Assembly (NCBI RefSeq): GCF_905404315.1
Contig: NC_066265.1
Location: 25,630,501-25,694,500 of the forward strand
Source: Leptidea sinapis
Taxonomy: Eukaryota > Arthropoda > Insecta > Lepidoptera > Pieridae
Length of the DNA stretch: 64,000 nucleotides
Direction of reading: 5' to 3'
Positions 1 through 10,746 of this stretch are shown one piece after another. The position numbers were made by a program, and so were the translations under genes. The notes beneath the pieces were generated by a model. That model was not told the origin of the DNA, did not search any database, and saw only the letters and a program-made list of their open reading frames with translations. Numbering within the stretch: the stretch's first letter is position 1; every line of letters begins with the position of its first letter.

Positions 1-545
1 ATACTTAAAATATAATTTTACTAATAAGCCATTTCAAATCAAATATTGGTGAAGGTTTAGTGTCTTTAACGCATACTCATAAAGAGAATAAGTAATAGTT
101 AAACATTTACCTTTATTATGTATAAATATGTTATTTTGGTATTACAATCTGTCAATATGATATATTAGAGTAAATAGCGGCAAAATTTTTACTAAAAGAT
201 AATAAAATTTGTTTGAAAACACGTGTTTCTGAAACTAGAGTGCAATAAAAGCACACTAGGTTAATTACAGTAAAAGCATCAATTACTTAGACTGAAAGTT
301 TTTTGTGTAAGCTACTAACTTCCAAATAAATTTAAAACGTTGAACGGTGAAATATATTATAACATGTTGATATAATGTAAAACATGATAATTGGAATAAT
401 TAGTTGAAACCAGGTGTCACTAGGCTTTTATTATTATATTAATAATATTAACTTTAAAGGAGTGATTGTTAAGTTGCTCGACGATTCTTCTCAACAAAAG
501 CTGCTCTAGAAATCAGTAGTAGTGTTAAAAAATATTTTAAAAATA
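1..545. other. AT-rich sequence, nothing recognised
   Basis: Low-complexity AT-rich DNA with no coding signature, no terminal repeats and no match to the other repeats in the window that I could see. Confidence 0.6.
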
Positions 546-1850
546 TGTCCCATAGTGCTAACGCAGAAACGGATCAAATAATGGGCTGCATTCAAAGGGC
601 AATTGACGACGTGGTTGCAAAGATTCCCCTCCGCTGAAATCGTAGTCCTCGAAGATTACATCGGGCAAAGTGCCGAATGTCTTGGCACACGTACCACATA
701 CTACGACCCAATTGTTTGATCGCCAACGCGGCTCCTGGATGCGGATAGCCACATGCCGTCCTTACTGGATTTTCTGCTACACATCCCGATAGTTACCACG
801 TATTTGTCGAAGCACCTTCCGCCACGTCCGACCATTGCCTGGTCAGGAGTATAGTGCCTATCTCACGCCCACGTTGCAGACCACCATCGATCCCCGTCGT
901 TTGGCACTACATGACAGCAGATTGGGATAGGATGCGTTCTTTTTTTGCAACCTACCCTTGGGGCAAAGTTTGTTTCTCTTCGGATGATCCCAGTGCCTGC
1001 GCCGTTGCAGTAGCCGATATCATACTTGTAGTATGACATGGATATTTGTAACCAAGCTCTGTAGTACAAATTGTTGACATATCACAGCCCTGCGAGCGAA
1101 ATTGAAACACGTTGTCAAAATTGGCAAGCAGCTTTCCAGTTACTCAACTGGAACACGCAAGTTCTGATCAATGTCGAAAGCTGCTATTGGAAATTTCGAC
1201 CATCCCTCCCTGCATTTCATACATGAGGAATGACACCCTGGCCCCATGTGCCAAATGAGAAAGCCGACCTTCTGTGCGTTCTTTTCTCCTCCAGTTCGAC
1301 TCTTGACGACAACGGTCAGAGCTCTATGCCTGAAGTACAGTTCAGACTGAAAACTATTCCGCGAACTCTAGGGCGGGCCGGAATACATTTCTCCGATCGT
1401 GCTTAGAACGAATGTCCTTGAGTTGACGTCGGTGCTTACGCGTTTATTCCGGCACTCTTACTCAAAAAAATGGACCTTGTCCTATTTAACCCCCAGTGGA
1501 ATCAAGTTTACTTGTTTACCATTTAAAGAAATCCATTTGTTGTATCATCCCTCTTCGACAACACTTCCCTCAAAGCCTCACCTAGTATCGGAATACTGGG
1601 ACTCGAAATCATAAGCGATTGCCAATTTCGCGGTCATCTGGAGGGTAAAGCCAAATTGGCTTCTAAGATGCTGGGCGTCATTAATAGAGGCAATACTTAA
1701 GGGCGGCCCTGAATGAGTAATGAATAATAATGTATGAGCTCGATCCATTTGACCGTTTGCAACGCGGAGCACTTGGTGTTACGTAGAGACGTCACTTCAT
1801 TGCGTGTCTGTGTCTTATACGGCATTTATCACGGAGCGTTTCGAAGAGAT
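546..1850 (+). mobile_element. LINE-A non-LTR retrotransposon, internally deleted relic
   Basis: Degenerate jockey-superfamily-like LINE in several frames. The first part reads as the C-terminal half of an apurinic-type endonuclease: a degraded core of the EIVVLGDF type near 640, then DADSHMPSLLDFLL near 735, and SDHCLVRS near 833. A linker (HVVKIGKQLSSY, then EKADLLC) and the RT N-terminus (LTRLFRHSYS near 1440) follow. The sequence then jumps straight to the RT C-terminal thumb (GILGLEIISDCQFRGHLEGKA in frame near 1590) and to a LRRDV..LRV..YGIYHG stretch near 1780. The catalytic RT core (motifs A to C) is missing. The same C-terminal sequence recurs near 32.8 and 40.5 kb, which fixes the family. 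The 3' part ends where LINE-B begins. It is non-functional, with many stops and frameshifts. Confidence 0.8.
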
Positions 1851-1861
1851 TCCTAAATCAA

Positions 1862-4140
1862 ATTAAATAAAAATATACAATATTGTACAGTCATTTCTAT
1901 CGCTATAAAATAATCACAATCTGGTCCCAGGCTGTCCGATCATTTAGATATTCAGCAGTGGAGTAATAGGATTTACGACAGAGCCATTTTTTTTATAAAA
2001 CATTTAAATTTATTTATAGATAATGCCTGAACAGTGGCTGGGACTTTATTGTAGAAGTGTTACATTAGAAGTGTATACAGATTAAGAAGTGTATACATTT
2101 ACCCTTAAAGCTATTATGTATCTTATGAAGCCTACTAGAATTAGTTACAAGCAATCCCTTATTTATAGTGTTATAATAATGAAAATCACTATTAAGAGCA
2201 AAAAGGTGACGATTTTTGTGAACATCTATTAAATTTTCATAAATGTACTGACAATGAACAGTCATAATATTTATTTCTTTAAATTTTTCTTTGAGAGACT
2301 GTCTATAACCAAGCTGATATATAGCACGAACAGCTCTCTTTTGCAGTGCAAACACTATATCAATGTCAGCAGCATGACCCCATAGTAATATACCGTACGT
2401 CATGATGCTGTGAAAATAACTAAAGTACACTAATCTAGCGGTCGCAACATTCGTGTACTCTCTAATCTTTCTAACTGCATATGCCGCAGAGCTGAGTCTA
2501 TCTGCTAGATGGGTAATATGTGGACCCCACTGAAGCTTTTTATCTAACGTGATACCCAAAAAGACCGTAGTGTCCACAAGTTCCAATCTCTGGTCATTTG
2601 GTTTGGTTTGTACCTCCGCTGTGTTTGGTGTAATGAACCGTAAACACTTTGTTTTTTTACTGTTTAAGTGCAGATTATTCGTCTCAAACCAACGCACTAT
2701 CTTTGAGAGTGCATTGCTTACCTCGTCATCAATATCCGCACGTCGCTTCACTTTAAAAATAAGTGAAGTATCATCAGCAAACAATACAATCTCATGGCTA
2801 TCATCTACCACAAACGGTAGATCGTTAATATATATAAGAAACAAGAAAGGACCGAGAATAGAACCCTGTGGAACACCTATTCCCACAGGTTTACCCAAAG
2901 ACCGTTTGCCATTTACATCGACTATCTGAACTCTATCGCTTAAATATGATTTTAACAGATTTAGGGCTCTATTTTTAACTCCATAATGCTTTAGTTTTAG
3001 GAGTAAAGTTTCAAGGTGGACGCAGTCAAATGCTTTTGACAAATCACAAAAAATGCCCAATGCATCCTGTGACTCTTCCCAGGCGTCAAAGATGTGCTCA
3101 ATGAGTCTAGTACCCGCATTAATTGTTGATAAGCCCCTAGTGAAACCAAACTGATTTTTGTTCATTAATTTACAAAAATGCATTTGTAGCTGTTGAAGCA
3201 AAAGTTTTTCAAAAATTTTACTAAAAACAGGCAGCACTGAAATAGGTCTGAAATTAGCAGGGTCAAAAGAACTGCCCGATTTAAACAAAGGTATAACTTA
3301 AATGTATTTCATGAGGTCAGGGACCACACCCTCATCTATGCATTCATTAAATATTATTGCTAATTCAGGTGCTATAATGTCAAGTATGTATTTTACAATA
3401 TTATTCGAATGGCCCCATAGGTCTTTTGTATTTTTAAGTTTAATTAAGTTGAAGATTTTTATTATATCGCTACCTGTAACATACTTAAATTTCAAATCAG
3501 TGGAAGAAACTGGTACGTGTAATTTAAGCATATCATATGCTGCTTTTGGCGAAGAGTTAAGGTCTTTGGTCGTGACAATCGGGATTTCAGAGAAGTATTT
3601 ATCAAATTCATTTGCAATTTCTATTTCCGAATTTATAACGCGATTATTAAAATTTAAACAGATAGAGGTGTTACGGCAATTCGATCTACCAGTTTCATTG
3701 TTAATTACACTCCAAGTCGCTTTTACTTTATTATTACTGTTTTTAATTTTATCTGCAATGAAACGTGTTTTCACTTCATGACAAACTACTTTAAAGAGCT
3801 TGGAGTATTTTTTACATATATTTTAAATTCTTCACTATTATTGTAATGTTTCTCATAATAAAGGTCATATAAGCGTTTACGACTTTTGTGGATACCCATT
3901 GTTGCCCAATCATTAAAATGATGTTTGTTGTTTACTGTCACCGTTACTGGAGTAAAAATCCTGTCAAATTCCTCACAGAAGGAATTGAAGACTAAGTTAT
4001 AGTGAAAATAAGCAGTTTCGCCACTGTGTAAAAATGGTATCGTATTTACCAAATTATTTCTAAAACTCTCAAGACGGCTACCCGTAACTGGTATAATCGT
4101 CACCTTTTTTGATCTGACATTGTCCAATCTTACCCCTTTT
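1862..4140 (-). mobile_element. LINE-B jockey-like retrotransposon, 5'-truncated
   Basis: About 2.3 kb of a non-LTR element on the minus strand, holding the endonuclease-RT linker, the whole RT and the C-terminal tail. The endonuclease and any ORF1 are absent, so it is 5'-truncated near 4140, as is usual for target-primed insertions. The tail (1862-2110) matches other tails at 34.9, 53.4 and 63.7 kb. Here the end lacks the distal UTR block with the GAAGCGG motif that those copies carry, so it is either 3'-truncated or a different subfamily. It directly abuts the broken 3' end of LINE-A. Confidence 0.88.
1900..4127 (-). pseudogene. LINE-B ORF2 reverse transcriptase, one frameshift, one stop, tail frameshift
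   Basis: Three pieces join into one RT. Piece 3786-4127 is the linker. A single-base change in an A-run near 3815 shifts the frame into 3298-3774. An in-frame TAA at 3298-3300 then separates it from 2065-3288, which continues in the same frame. In that last piece, motif A is CDLSKAFD (residues 81-88), motif B is GVPQGSILGP (138-147) and the catalytic box is FADD (170-173), so the core aspartates are intact. Near 2075-2107 an insertion of about 32 nt, made of repeats of ACACTTCT, shifts the frame. The true C-terminus (KKWLCRKSYY, then YLNDRTAWD) is therefore read downstream of the apparent stop, down to about 1900. Known for the family: RT copies element RNA at nicked chromosomal DNA. This copy cannot make the full protein. 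Confidence 0.85.
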
Positions 4141-4589
4141 TATACAACCTTTTCTTCAGCACTGATTTATATTAATTTAAAGGTATTTTGTGTATGTCAA
4201 TAGGGATCTTGTAATTATTATGACGGTTTGCTAAACAAGACCCATTTAAAGGCTCCAACCAGATAAAAAAATGATGTGGATTCGTGGGACAACAGGTAGC
4301 AACGAAGTTCCTTCGGCTAATGTAGAATCGACACAAATTGCAAAAAAAATCGTTCTAATATTGCTATAATCGTTATCATATATCAATATAATAATATTGA
4401 TAATATATACACTACTCGCTTGTGTATGCGACTGTCGCGCCTGCGCACGTCTCATTTAACGGTTTTATTCCACGCACTTTTCCACGCACTTTTTCCACGG
4501 ATTTTTTCTTACGGTTTTACTATCACATTTTTTTCAGTTCGGTCGCGCAGCAAAATCCCTATCCCCTCCAAGCCTGCCGTAAGGAACTT
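4141..4589. other. Unassigned AT-rich stretch with short direct repeats
   Basis: No coding match. It holds three close copies of TTCCACGCACTTT-like sequence near 4468-4500. It may be the left part of the Tc1-like element that follows, but no terminal inverted repeat was found. Confidence 0.4.
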
Positions 4590-5340
4590 CGTTCCAAAAA
4601 TGAAGGCTTTTCGTCTGATGATCCAAGAAACATCTCTTCGAAACTGGTACGCCGAAGTTTAGTAGAAGCTAAATTGTTTGGGAAGGTATCTCGAAAGGTA
4701 CTGCTTCTTGCCAAGCAACACCTAAAGAAGCGTTGATTATAAGGGAAAAAATATGTTAATTGGACGGTACGAGAATGGAAAATAGTGATATTCTCAGATG
4801 ATACAAAAATAAACACGACGTCTAATCTAAACCATGCTTTCAATTATAAATACACAAGGAGCATAGTTAAGCTAGAATATCAAAGTATGGGGATGTTTTT
4901 CTGGATGTGCAACTCCACCTGTTCGAAAGATTGAAGGTACAATGGATCAATTTCAGTATCAAAACATATTAGGGGACATAATAATTCCCTACTCTGACGA
5001 CCATTAGCCTGTAACCTGAATCTTTCATAGCAATGGCCCTAAACACATGGCCATCGGAGTCAAATGTCTTATAAGGGAACAGCGCTTTTCCGTCTTACAC
5101 TTGCCTTTAAATAGTCTGAGTTTAAACCCATTTGAAAATCCGTGGTATGTCGGTATAAAGAAAGTTTGAAACAAACAAAACTCCAGTCAAAAAGAACTCT
5201 ACGAAGCTTTTGTCGAATCATGGAACCTTACATGGAATCTTCAATCGAAAAATGTCTGACATTGCTTGAATCAATGCCACGTCGTTACGGAGCTGTCATT
5301 AACAATAAAGGCTGCGCAATTATTAATTATAACAAAATTT
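4590..5340 (+). pseudogene. Tc1-like transposase relic
   Basis: Conceptual translation in shifting frames gives Tc1-family landmarks in the right order. A helix-turn-helix segment (LVRRSLVEAKLFGKVSRK, 4650-4710) comes first. The first catalytic region is EWKIVIFSDDTK near 4790; the family usually has SDE here. VWGCFSG and IEGTMD follow near 4885-4945, GPKHMA near 5040, and LNPFENPWY near 5125, where the family has a P-ENLW-type motif. Several frameshifts and stops lie between, and the middle aspartate region is not recognisable. Terminal inverted repeats and TA duplications were not found. It is an old DNA-transposon corpse about 750 bp long, compared with about 1 kb for an intact gene. Confidence 0.72.
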
Positions 5341-5417
5341 ATAAGCCTTTGAACAGTATTACGTAAAGAATATATTACTAATTCTTATAAATTATATTTT
5401 TATGATATAGAAATCAA

Positions 5418-5660
5418 AAACGACAAAGAGGACGTCTTAAAAGATAGGAGGATGACTTACCAACAGGATGGAGAAAGTTAGCTCGAGATAGAGATAAGTG
5501 GAAGAAACTGGGGGAGGCCTAACCAATATAGTGGTTGCTGTACATTAATATAATTTTAATATTTTTTTCTTCTTAATAGATTTAAGAAAACATGTTTAAA
5601 AAATAGTAAGTATATAAGTTAAAATGTATGGTCAGTGAATAAAGGCTTTTATTATTATTG
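5418..5660 (+). mobile_element. LINE 3' end (RTE/BovB-like C-terminus)
   Basis: Reads RQRGRLKR, stop, EDDLPTGWRKLARDRDKWKKLG and ends at TAA 5520-5522. The RGRP..RW.DD......W...A.DR..W..LGEA pattern is the usual C-terminus of RTE-like LINEs. An AT-rich 3' tail follows, ending in a TTATTATT-type simple repeat. Only the last 35 or so codons remain. Confidence 0.65.
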
Positions 5661-6452
5661 ATACGTAAAAATATATTTAGATGTTTGTACGAAAGAACAA
5701 TGGCGAAATTTTACCTGACTATAGGAATAACTGTCTAAGGTTAGGATAGTTACAAAAAAAAACTTCGTAGATAAATTCACTTGTTACATAAAATTCTATT
5801 GCAAAAGGAACCGGGGAAATAAATAAACTATTTATTTCATTTTCACATTATTTATTATGCTGTCACAACTATGAAATCACATCCATATTAGGTTACATCA
5901 AGGAAAGCTATCTGTCAATATGACTGACAGCGATGAGCGAATGATCAATGAGTTTCTATACCTGTCACCTATGATCTACCTAATACTAATAATACTTATC
6001 AATTATAGTTACCGCTGTTGTGTTGTTTTGCGCATTCTTTATTTTAATAAGTAGTTTCTATTTTACCTGGCTTGGTTTTGGACTTGAATAATATCTTTCT
6101 CTCGTTTTAAACTCTGAACGTCATTTTGAACTACTTCTGCTCTTTATTACCGGACTATGATATGCCCCAAGATTTGGTCTAAGGTACGCTGTATAATATA
6201 ACAATAAACAAAATAAAATATTTTGCTTATTTAATTTACTGCTACCTACTTCTACAAAATTAGATCTTGTATTGAGAAAAAGACATTAGAAAACTAGGTA
6301 CTTATTTTACCAGTTTTTTAAGATTATAAAAATGGAAGTACTTAGTTCAAAAGTCAACCCGAGCCTTAAAATCGGGCGTAGGTTAGGTACCTACACTTAA
6401 GAAGTACCTACCTACGACTATGGATTGCGCATTTAACTTCCCTCTTATAAAA
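5661..6452. other. No gene seen
   Basis: AT-rich DNA without coding signature. A short palindromic patch rich in GGTAGGTACCT-like sequence occurs near 6385-6410; nothing else stands out. Confidence 0.5.
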
Positions 6453-6802
6453 TCTATACTATTATAATATTATAAAGCTGCAGTGTTTGTTTGTTTGTTT
6501 GTTTGAACGCGCTAATCTCTAGTACTAGTGGTCCGATTTGAATGATTCTTTGAGTGTTGGGTAGTCCATTTATCGAGGAAGGCTGTTGTTTTTTTTTTTC
6601 AAAATTAGGGATCCGTAATAAAATTGCTATTTTGAAACACAAGGTGTAAAATCGAAAACCTATTTTTGCGTGCGCTGCAAAAACTATTGACAATAGAACA
6701 AAATGATGTACAGGCTATAATATAGGCAATATTTTATTACTTATAAAATTATCGCGTGAATTATACTTTATATGGCAAAACAACGTTTGCCGGGTCAGCT
6801 AG
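6453..6802 (+). mobile_element. Non-autonomous Helitron (TC...CTAG)
   Basis: Starts TCTATACTATTATAAT and ends GGGTCAGCTAG, flanked by A on the left and T on the right, as expected for Helitron insertion at an AT dinucleotide. A hairpin with stem GGCAAA/TTTGCC (6774-6791) lies just upstream of the terminal CTAG, which is a Helitron hallmark. A GTTT tetranucleotide run sits near the 5' end (about 6485-6504). It is 350 bp with no RepHel gene. It resembles Helitrons common in Lepidoptera (from memory). Confidence 0.8.
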
Positions 6803-7565
6803 TTACTTATAAAGCTATGGACGAACTCTGGTTTGTTGCAAATAAACTGTTATTACCATTGCATAAAGTAACAAGTTTCCATTTTACCATAATATTAATA
6901 CTCAGAGTTTTTGACAATAGACAGTGTAGTAATTAAGTATTAATTAACTATTTGCCTATGGTTACTAGTACCTATCCTTAAAGATTTTTGGAATTGGTGT
7001 TATTCAGTGTTGTTGTAGTTGTTGGAACATGTTAGTTGGAATAGAATAGATAAGTATACTATAGTTAGAACGCTAAAGTATTAAAAAGAAAAACCTAACC
7101 TAAAAACTAAAACAAAATAATCATTTATTTTTCCCGGTTCCAAATTAAAAATGAATAATGTCAGTAGATGCAGAAAATTATAGATAATTAATTAGTACAC
7201 GTCAGTTCTTTAGACGCTACCATTCAATTTCAAATATTTTGTAGTATGAAGCTTTGCCATTGTTATTTTATGTTAAAACGGCAGTTGTTAAGTAGTATTT
7301 TCGTTGTTTTTCTAATAAATTATTATTTTATGCAAATTGATGTTTCATTTTCAATTCCACATAAAAAGTGTTGCTGCAAAGTATCTTGTATAGTGTTTAA
7401 AATAGTGTTTCTAATTATAAGTCCACCACTGTATATTTCATTGATTTGATACCGATATTTCGATCCAATTGCGTGAATAGTAGTCGCGGCGGAACTTCGG
7501 AGACGGCAAGAAACACTTAACACATTGACACTTAATCCTAATAGTACCAATATCGATCTGTACAC
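6803..7565. other. No gene seen
   Basis: AT-rich sequence. The 67-codon open frame at 7246-7449 has hydrophobic, low-complexity content and no family resemblance, and I do not regard it as a gene. Confidence 0.5.
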
Positions 7566-8262
7566 TTGGCGTCTAGTTTATTTTGGTCTTTGATTTCCAA
7601 ATTCACGACACACACACACTACTTACGACGCGGACGTCCATACATTCGGATCTTTTTGGTGCATTTGTACTGCAGAGAGATAACATGGGATTCCATGTTT
7701 GCGATAAAACCTAAAACCATCCTCCCTATTAAAATTGTAAGGATGCTTTTTAATTTCTATAACTTCTCTAACAGGCCGTGGGGTATGTTGGCGTTCAGCA
7801 GAAATCACTCGTGGGTTGTGCAGCTTGATTTAATGGTTGATACCGGCTTTAAGCAAGTGTTCGTCTATTGTAGATTTTTTTGGATCATCATTTTTGACTG
7901 CGCTGATGTGTTCCTTAACGCGTTGTGAAATAACTCGTTTTGTTTGTTCCGCAGCTGCAGTCAACTTTAAAGACCCCGGTGCACTGGTATTGAATACTGT
8001 CTTTTGGTGAACGTAGGTAGGCGGCCAACTTTTAAGAGGGATTGAAATTTTTCTTATATATATAACTGTCTCCACAAACTCCTACTTATTTTTTCAGTGA
8101 CTCCTTTCATGTATGTTAAATATGCCACTTGCCGTTCCACCGTTGCGGTGCGCTTATGTGATACACTTGTTATTGCCGTTTTGTGCCCGTTTTGATGAAG
8201 TACTCTAGTAATGTGCTCTTGTTCCTGCGACAAGTGATCATCATCACACAGATCATATGTGT
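7566..8262 (-). pseudogene. Penelope-like element: end of RT, linker and GIY-YIG endonuclease
   Basis: On the minus strand, from 8250 downwards, the translation gives the post-RT segment YLTYMKGVTEKISRSL (near 8110). Next come DSIQYQCTGVFKVDCSCG (near 7990) and QTKRVISQRVKEHISAVKN (near 7920). The terminal signature REVIEIKKHPYNFNREDG (7700-7760) follows, with a stop at 7623-7625. That order (Y.KG.SE.I..L, GVY.I.C.CG, R..EH, REAIEI.KHP.NFNRD) is diagnostic of the GIY-YIG domain of Penelope-like elements. The YIG part of GIY-YIG is lost: the sequence passes straight from CSCG to the QTKR region. Frameshifts occur near 8075 and 7830. The element is 5'-truncated near 8260, so the RT core is absent. 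Known for the family: the domain nicks DNA to prime reverse transcription. Confidence 0.82.
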
Positions 8263-8519
8263 TTTGTTAACGATCTAGCCACTGACACTAGATGTAAGAC
8301 ATAGAGTGATGTTAGGTTACCAAGAAGGTATCTGTCAGTGTGAATGGGTTTTCTATAAGCACCATGGCTGAACGTGCCGTTGGGGCGAGTTTCTAATGAG
8401 ACATATCTCGACATCAACTGGACCTAATGGCACAGAAGTGAGGGATATCACTTCTGTGCTTTAAAATAACAATTTGTTTAGATATGAAAGAGCGACATCT
8501 CAAGTCAATTTTTTAATAA
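8263..8519. other. Spacer between Penelope relic and SINE
   Basis: No coding match. A stretch near 8300-8345 (GGTTACC..GAAGG.ATCTGTCAGT) loosely resembles 5890-5930, suggesting an old shared repeat that I cannot classify. Confidence 0.35.
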
Positions 8520-8705
8520 ACAATTATTAGGGTTGAGCAGGTTATCAATTGTAAATTAGATCCTGTAGACGGAGCCACAACCTGAGAGTTGAACAATACA
8601 TACCAAGATATACGATCCTTGTATACTCGAACGGTTAGGTCAGTTGGAAGAGCACTCTGACGGATCCTGAGAGGTCAAGGATTCGAGTCCCCCACATCGT
8701 ACATT
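8520..8705 (+). mobile_element. tRNA-derived SINE
   Basis: A head segment (GATCCTGTAGA...GAGTTGAAC) is followed by a tRNA-like body. The A box is TAGGTCAGTTGGAAGAGC (about 8636-8653) and the B box GGATTCGAGTCCC (about 8679-8691). Both match RNA polymerase III internal promoter consensus. The same head and body recur in inverse orientation at 23.3, 44.7, 60.3 and 60.8 kb, so it is a dispersed SINE rather than a tRNA gene. Confidence 0.8.
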
Positions 8706-8749
8706 AATTTTGGTAACAACTTTCATTTGTTTAATTAGCTTCCTTAGTC

Positions 8750-9072
8750 TATGAATGTGCTGCGAAGCCACTGAAGACCCCATACACATTCTTCTGGAAT
8801 GCGAAGCCATTGCCGGAATCAGGCTGGGGTGTCTAAAAACACCTTCGCTGAAAGCAGAGGACGTGCCCTGCCTGGACCCTCTGAGGATCCTGCGATTCCT
8901 AAAAGCAATAGGTCTCGAGGATATAATTTAAATCTCGGCACAGTGACACGCATCCTAGTTAGTAGCCTCGATTCTCCTCCTTAACTTTTAAGTTTGAGAG
9001 CAGGCGCCCTGGCGCAAGAAGGGGCTACAATATATACTAGGATTTAAGTGCATTGAAATCCCCAAATCATAA
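8750..9072 (+). mobile_element. R1-like LINE C-terminus and 3' UTR
   Basis: Translation from 8750 gives CCEATEDPIHILLECEAIAG and continues to RILRFLKAIG, with a stop at about 8970. The C..C....H.LLEC pattern is the C-terminal zinc-knuckle-like end found after the RNase H region of R1-type elements. A 3' UTR ending in an AATAATAATA tail follows. There is one open frame of about 73 codons without stops, so this end is fairly well kept, but everything upstream is missing. It begins right after a SINE. Confidence 0.68.
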
Positions 9073-9317
9073 TAATAATAGTCTATGAATATTAATTTTC
9101 CATAGAATTAGTTTTAACTACCATTGCATATGCTTAACCAGGCATCCATACGTGTAGATTATTTTATATTTTTTTTAGATATTATATATCCATAGAGTTT
9201 ATTTTATAATTTATATTTATTTCTGCGAACTCGAAGTCGATATTGTTCTAAATAACCGTTTCTGTGATTCGCTAGCTGTTTCCAGTAAATTGCAAAATTA
9301 ATACAAACCAATTTGCT

Positions 9318-9448
9318 TGCCTGATATCCTGCAAAGTGGTACCGAAATAGTACTCATTAACAATACAAAAACGTAAGTAGAATTTCCTAGATTCTGTTGA
9401 ATTATGGATTTCATTAACTTTCAACATCTTTAAATGTAAAATGAGGTG
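9318..9448 (+). repeat. Dispersed repeat, copy 1 (pairs with 30.4 kb)
   Basis: About 130 bp aligns in the same orientation with 30419-30545, sharing blocks such as GATATC.T.CAAAGTG, CAGAATTTCCTA-type and CTTTAAATGTAAA. Identity looks like roughly three quarters by eye. Class unknown; there is no coding content. Confidence 0.6.
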
Positions 9449-9814
9449 AAGCCACATCTTGATAACTTAAATTTAACTCTTCTAAATTGTTTGTTGTATT
9501 TATTAAGATTTTCTCATTACGTTTAATATGTGTGTCAGACATGACCCATGACGAAATGAAACGAAACGAAAATGAATTTATATCAATAGATATCCCTGTC
9601 GCTGTAAGTGATATTCTACGATATTTATATTTATATAGTAGAAGAAAAACATTCTTTTTTTATTTGTTCAAGTTCTTGGTGACGTCGTTCCTTAAAATAT
9701 GATCGATGAAGGCGATTGCTGGTCCGTGTGTCATTCTGGTGAACGGGCGCAACTTGTGGCGGATGGATGATCCTCTTATCGGAGACACTGCTTCATGTTA
9801 TATGTTTATACTTA

Positions 9815-9925
9815 GATAATTTATACGTCTAGATAAAGCCTACTGTTAAGCAATGCTTGAAAACAGACCAGGTTTATTTTTTAATATGTGTCACAAGCTA
9901 CATCTAATGCTGCTACCATACTGCT
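9815..9925 (+). repeat. ACGTCTAGATA repeat, fragment
   Basis: Begins TTTATACGTCTAGATA and is followed by a block ending in CCAGGTTTATT and TGTGTCACAAGCTAC. The same start recurs at 15738 and 61598, and inverted near 11410. Probably one end of a non-autonomous element; class unknown. Confidence 0.5.
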
Positions 9926-10746
9926 GTTAATTAATGTTCTTTCATTTTCAGGTCATAATACTTATAATTTTTAAATGTTTTAAAAAGTTTCTATTATTAT
10001 AACTTTAAAAATAACAGATTGTTAAGAAGGTAATGCCAAACGTGGCATACTGTTTACGACTTGTTGACTCTCTCTTACGCTTTGATCGTTTATACGCTAG
10101 TGTATTGTAAGTCTATACTTATAACATTTTTATGTTAAAAGACAGATTCCAACTATATGTAATAAAATAATTATTTACCCTGAGTCTATGAATACGTGTA
10201 ATGTAAGTATTAAGACGGTTACTGGGCAAAAAAAGTAATATATAAATTTGGTTTTGGGACCTACTAGTGAACAATGGCCGATTCGGTTCTGGCACACGCC
10301 AGCCTTATATTATGTGCTTATTAAGTAACGACTAATACACTTGGTGTAAGTCTATCCATATAACATTTGTATGCTTAAAGACAGATTACAACTACGTGTA
10401 TTAAAGTTGTTATTTTTTAGTATCGTAGATTAAATAATAAATTTTTTAGACATTTATAAGACACAAAACAAGAAACGTGGACATTTATGAATGGACTATA
10501 CATTGGTGATAAATCACTCAATTTCTAGTATGCAGGACAGGCCCTTGTTTTAATGGATGTATTGCGTGACTCACCAGCTTTAATTAGAAAATAGATAATT
10601 CTAAATAACATTTACCACCCAAATGTTTTATTTGCACATTCAAGCTATAACTAATCGTAATTGATATATTAACGTTAAGTAAAATGGTTGCTACTTCAAC
10701 TTGTGTTTTAATCTACTGATTAAGCAATTGGATATCCCGTTAGTGG
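9926..10746. other. No gene seen
   Basis: AT-rich. Two related stretches, 10020-10200 and 10300-10410 (CTAGTGTATTG..AAGTCTATA and the ACTAATACACTTGGTG counterpart followed by AAGACAGATT), look like a diverged direct repeat of about 100 bp. No coding match. Confidence 0.4.

Noticed and set aside
2549..2929. 126-codon open frame on +
   Set aside because: Antisense shadow of the LINE-B RT core.
3302..3781. 159-codon open frame on +
   Set aside because: It lies antisense to the LINE-B ORF2 linker and RT start, whose own strand gives clear RT motifs.
7246..7449. 67-codon hydrophobic frame as a small secreted protein
   Set aside because: No cleavage-type signal, no conserved features; AT-rich DNA yields such frames by chance.
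8636..8700. Possible functional tRNA gene
   Set aside because: The body sits inside a longer unit with a common head that recurs at four other places, and stems are not well paired; it is a SINE.
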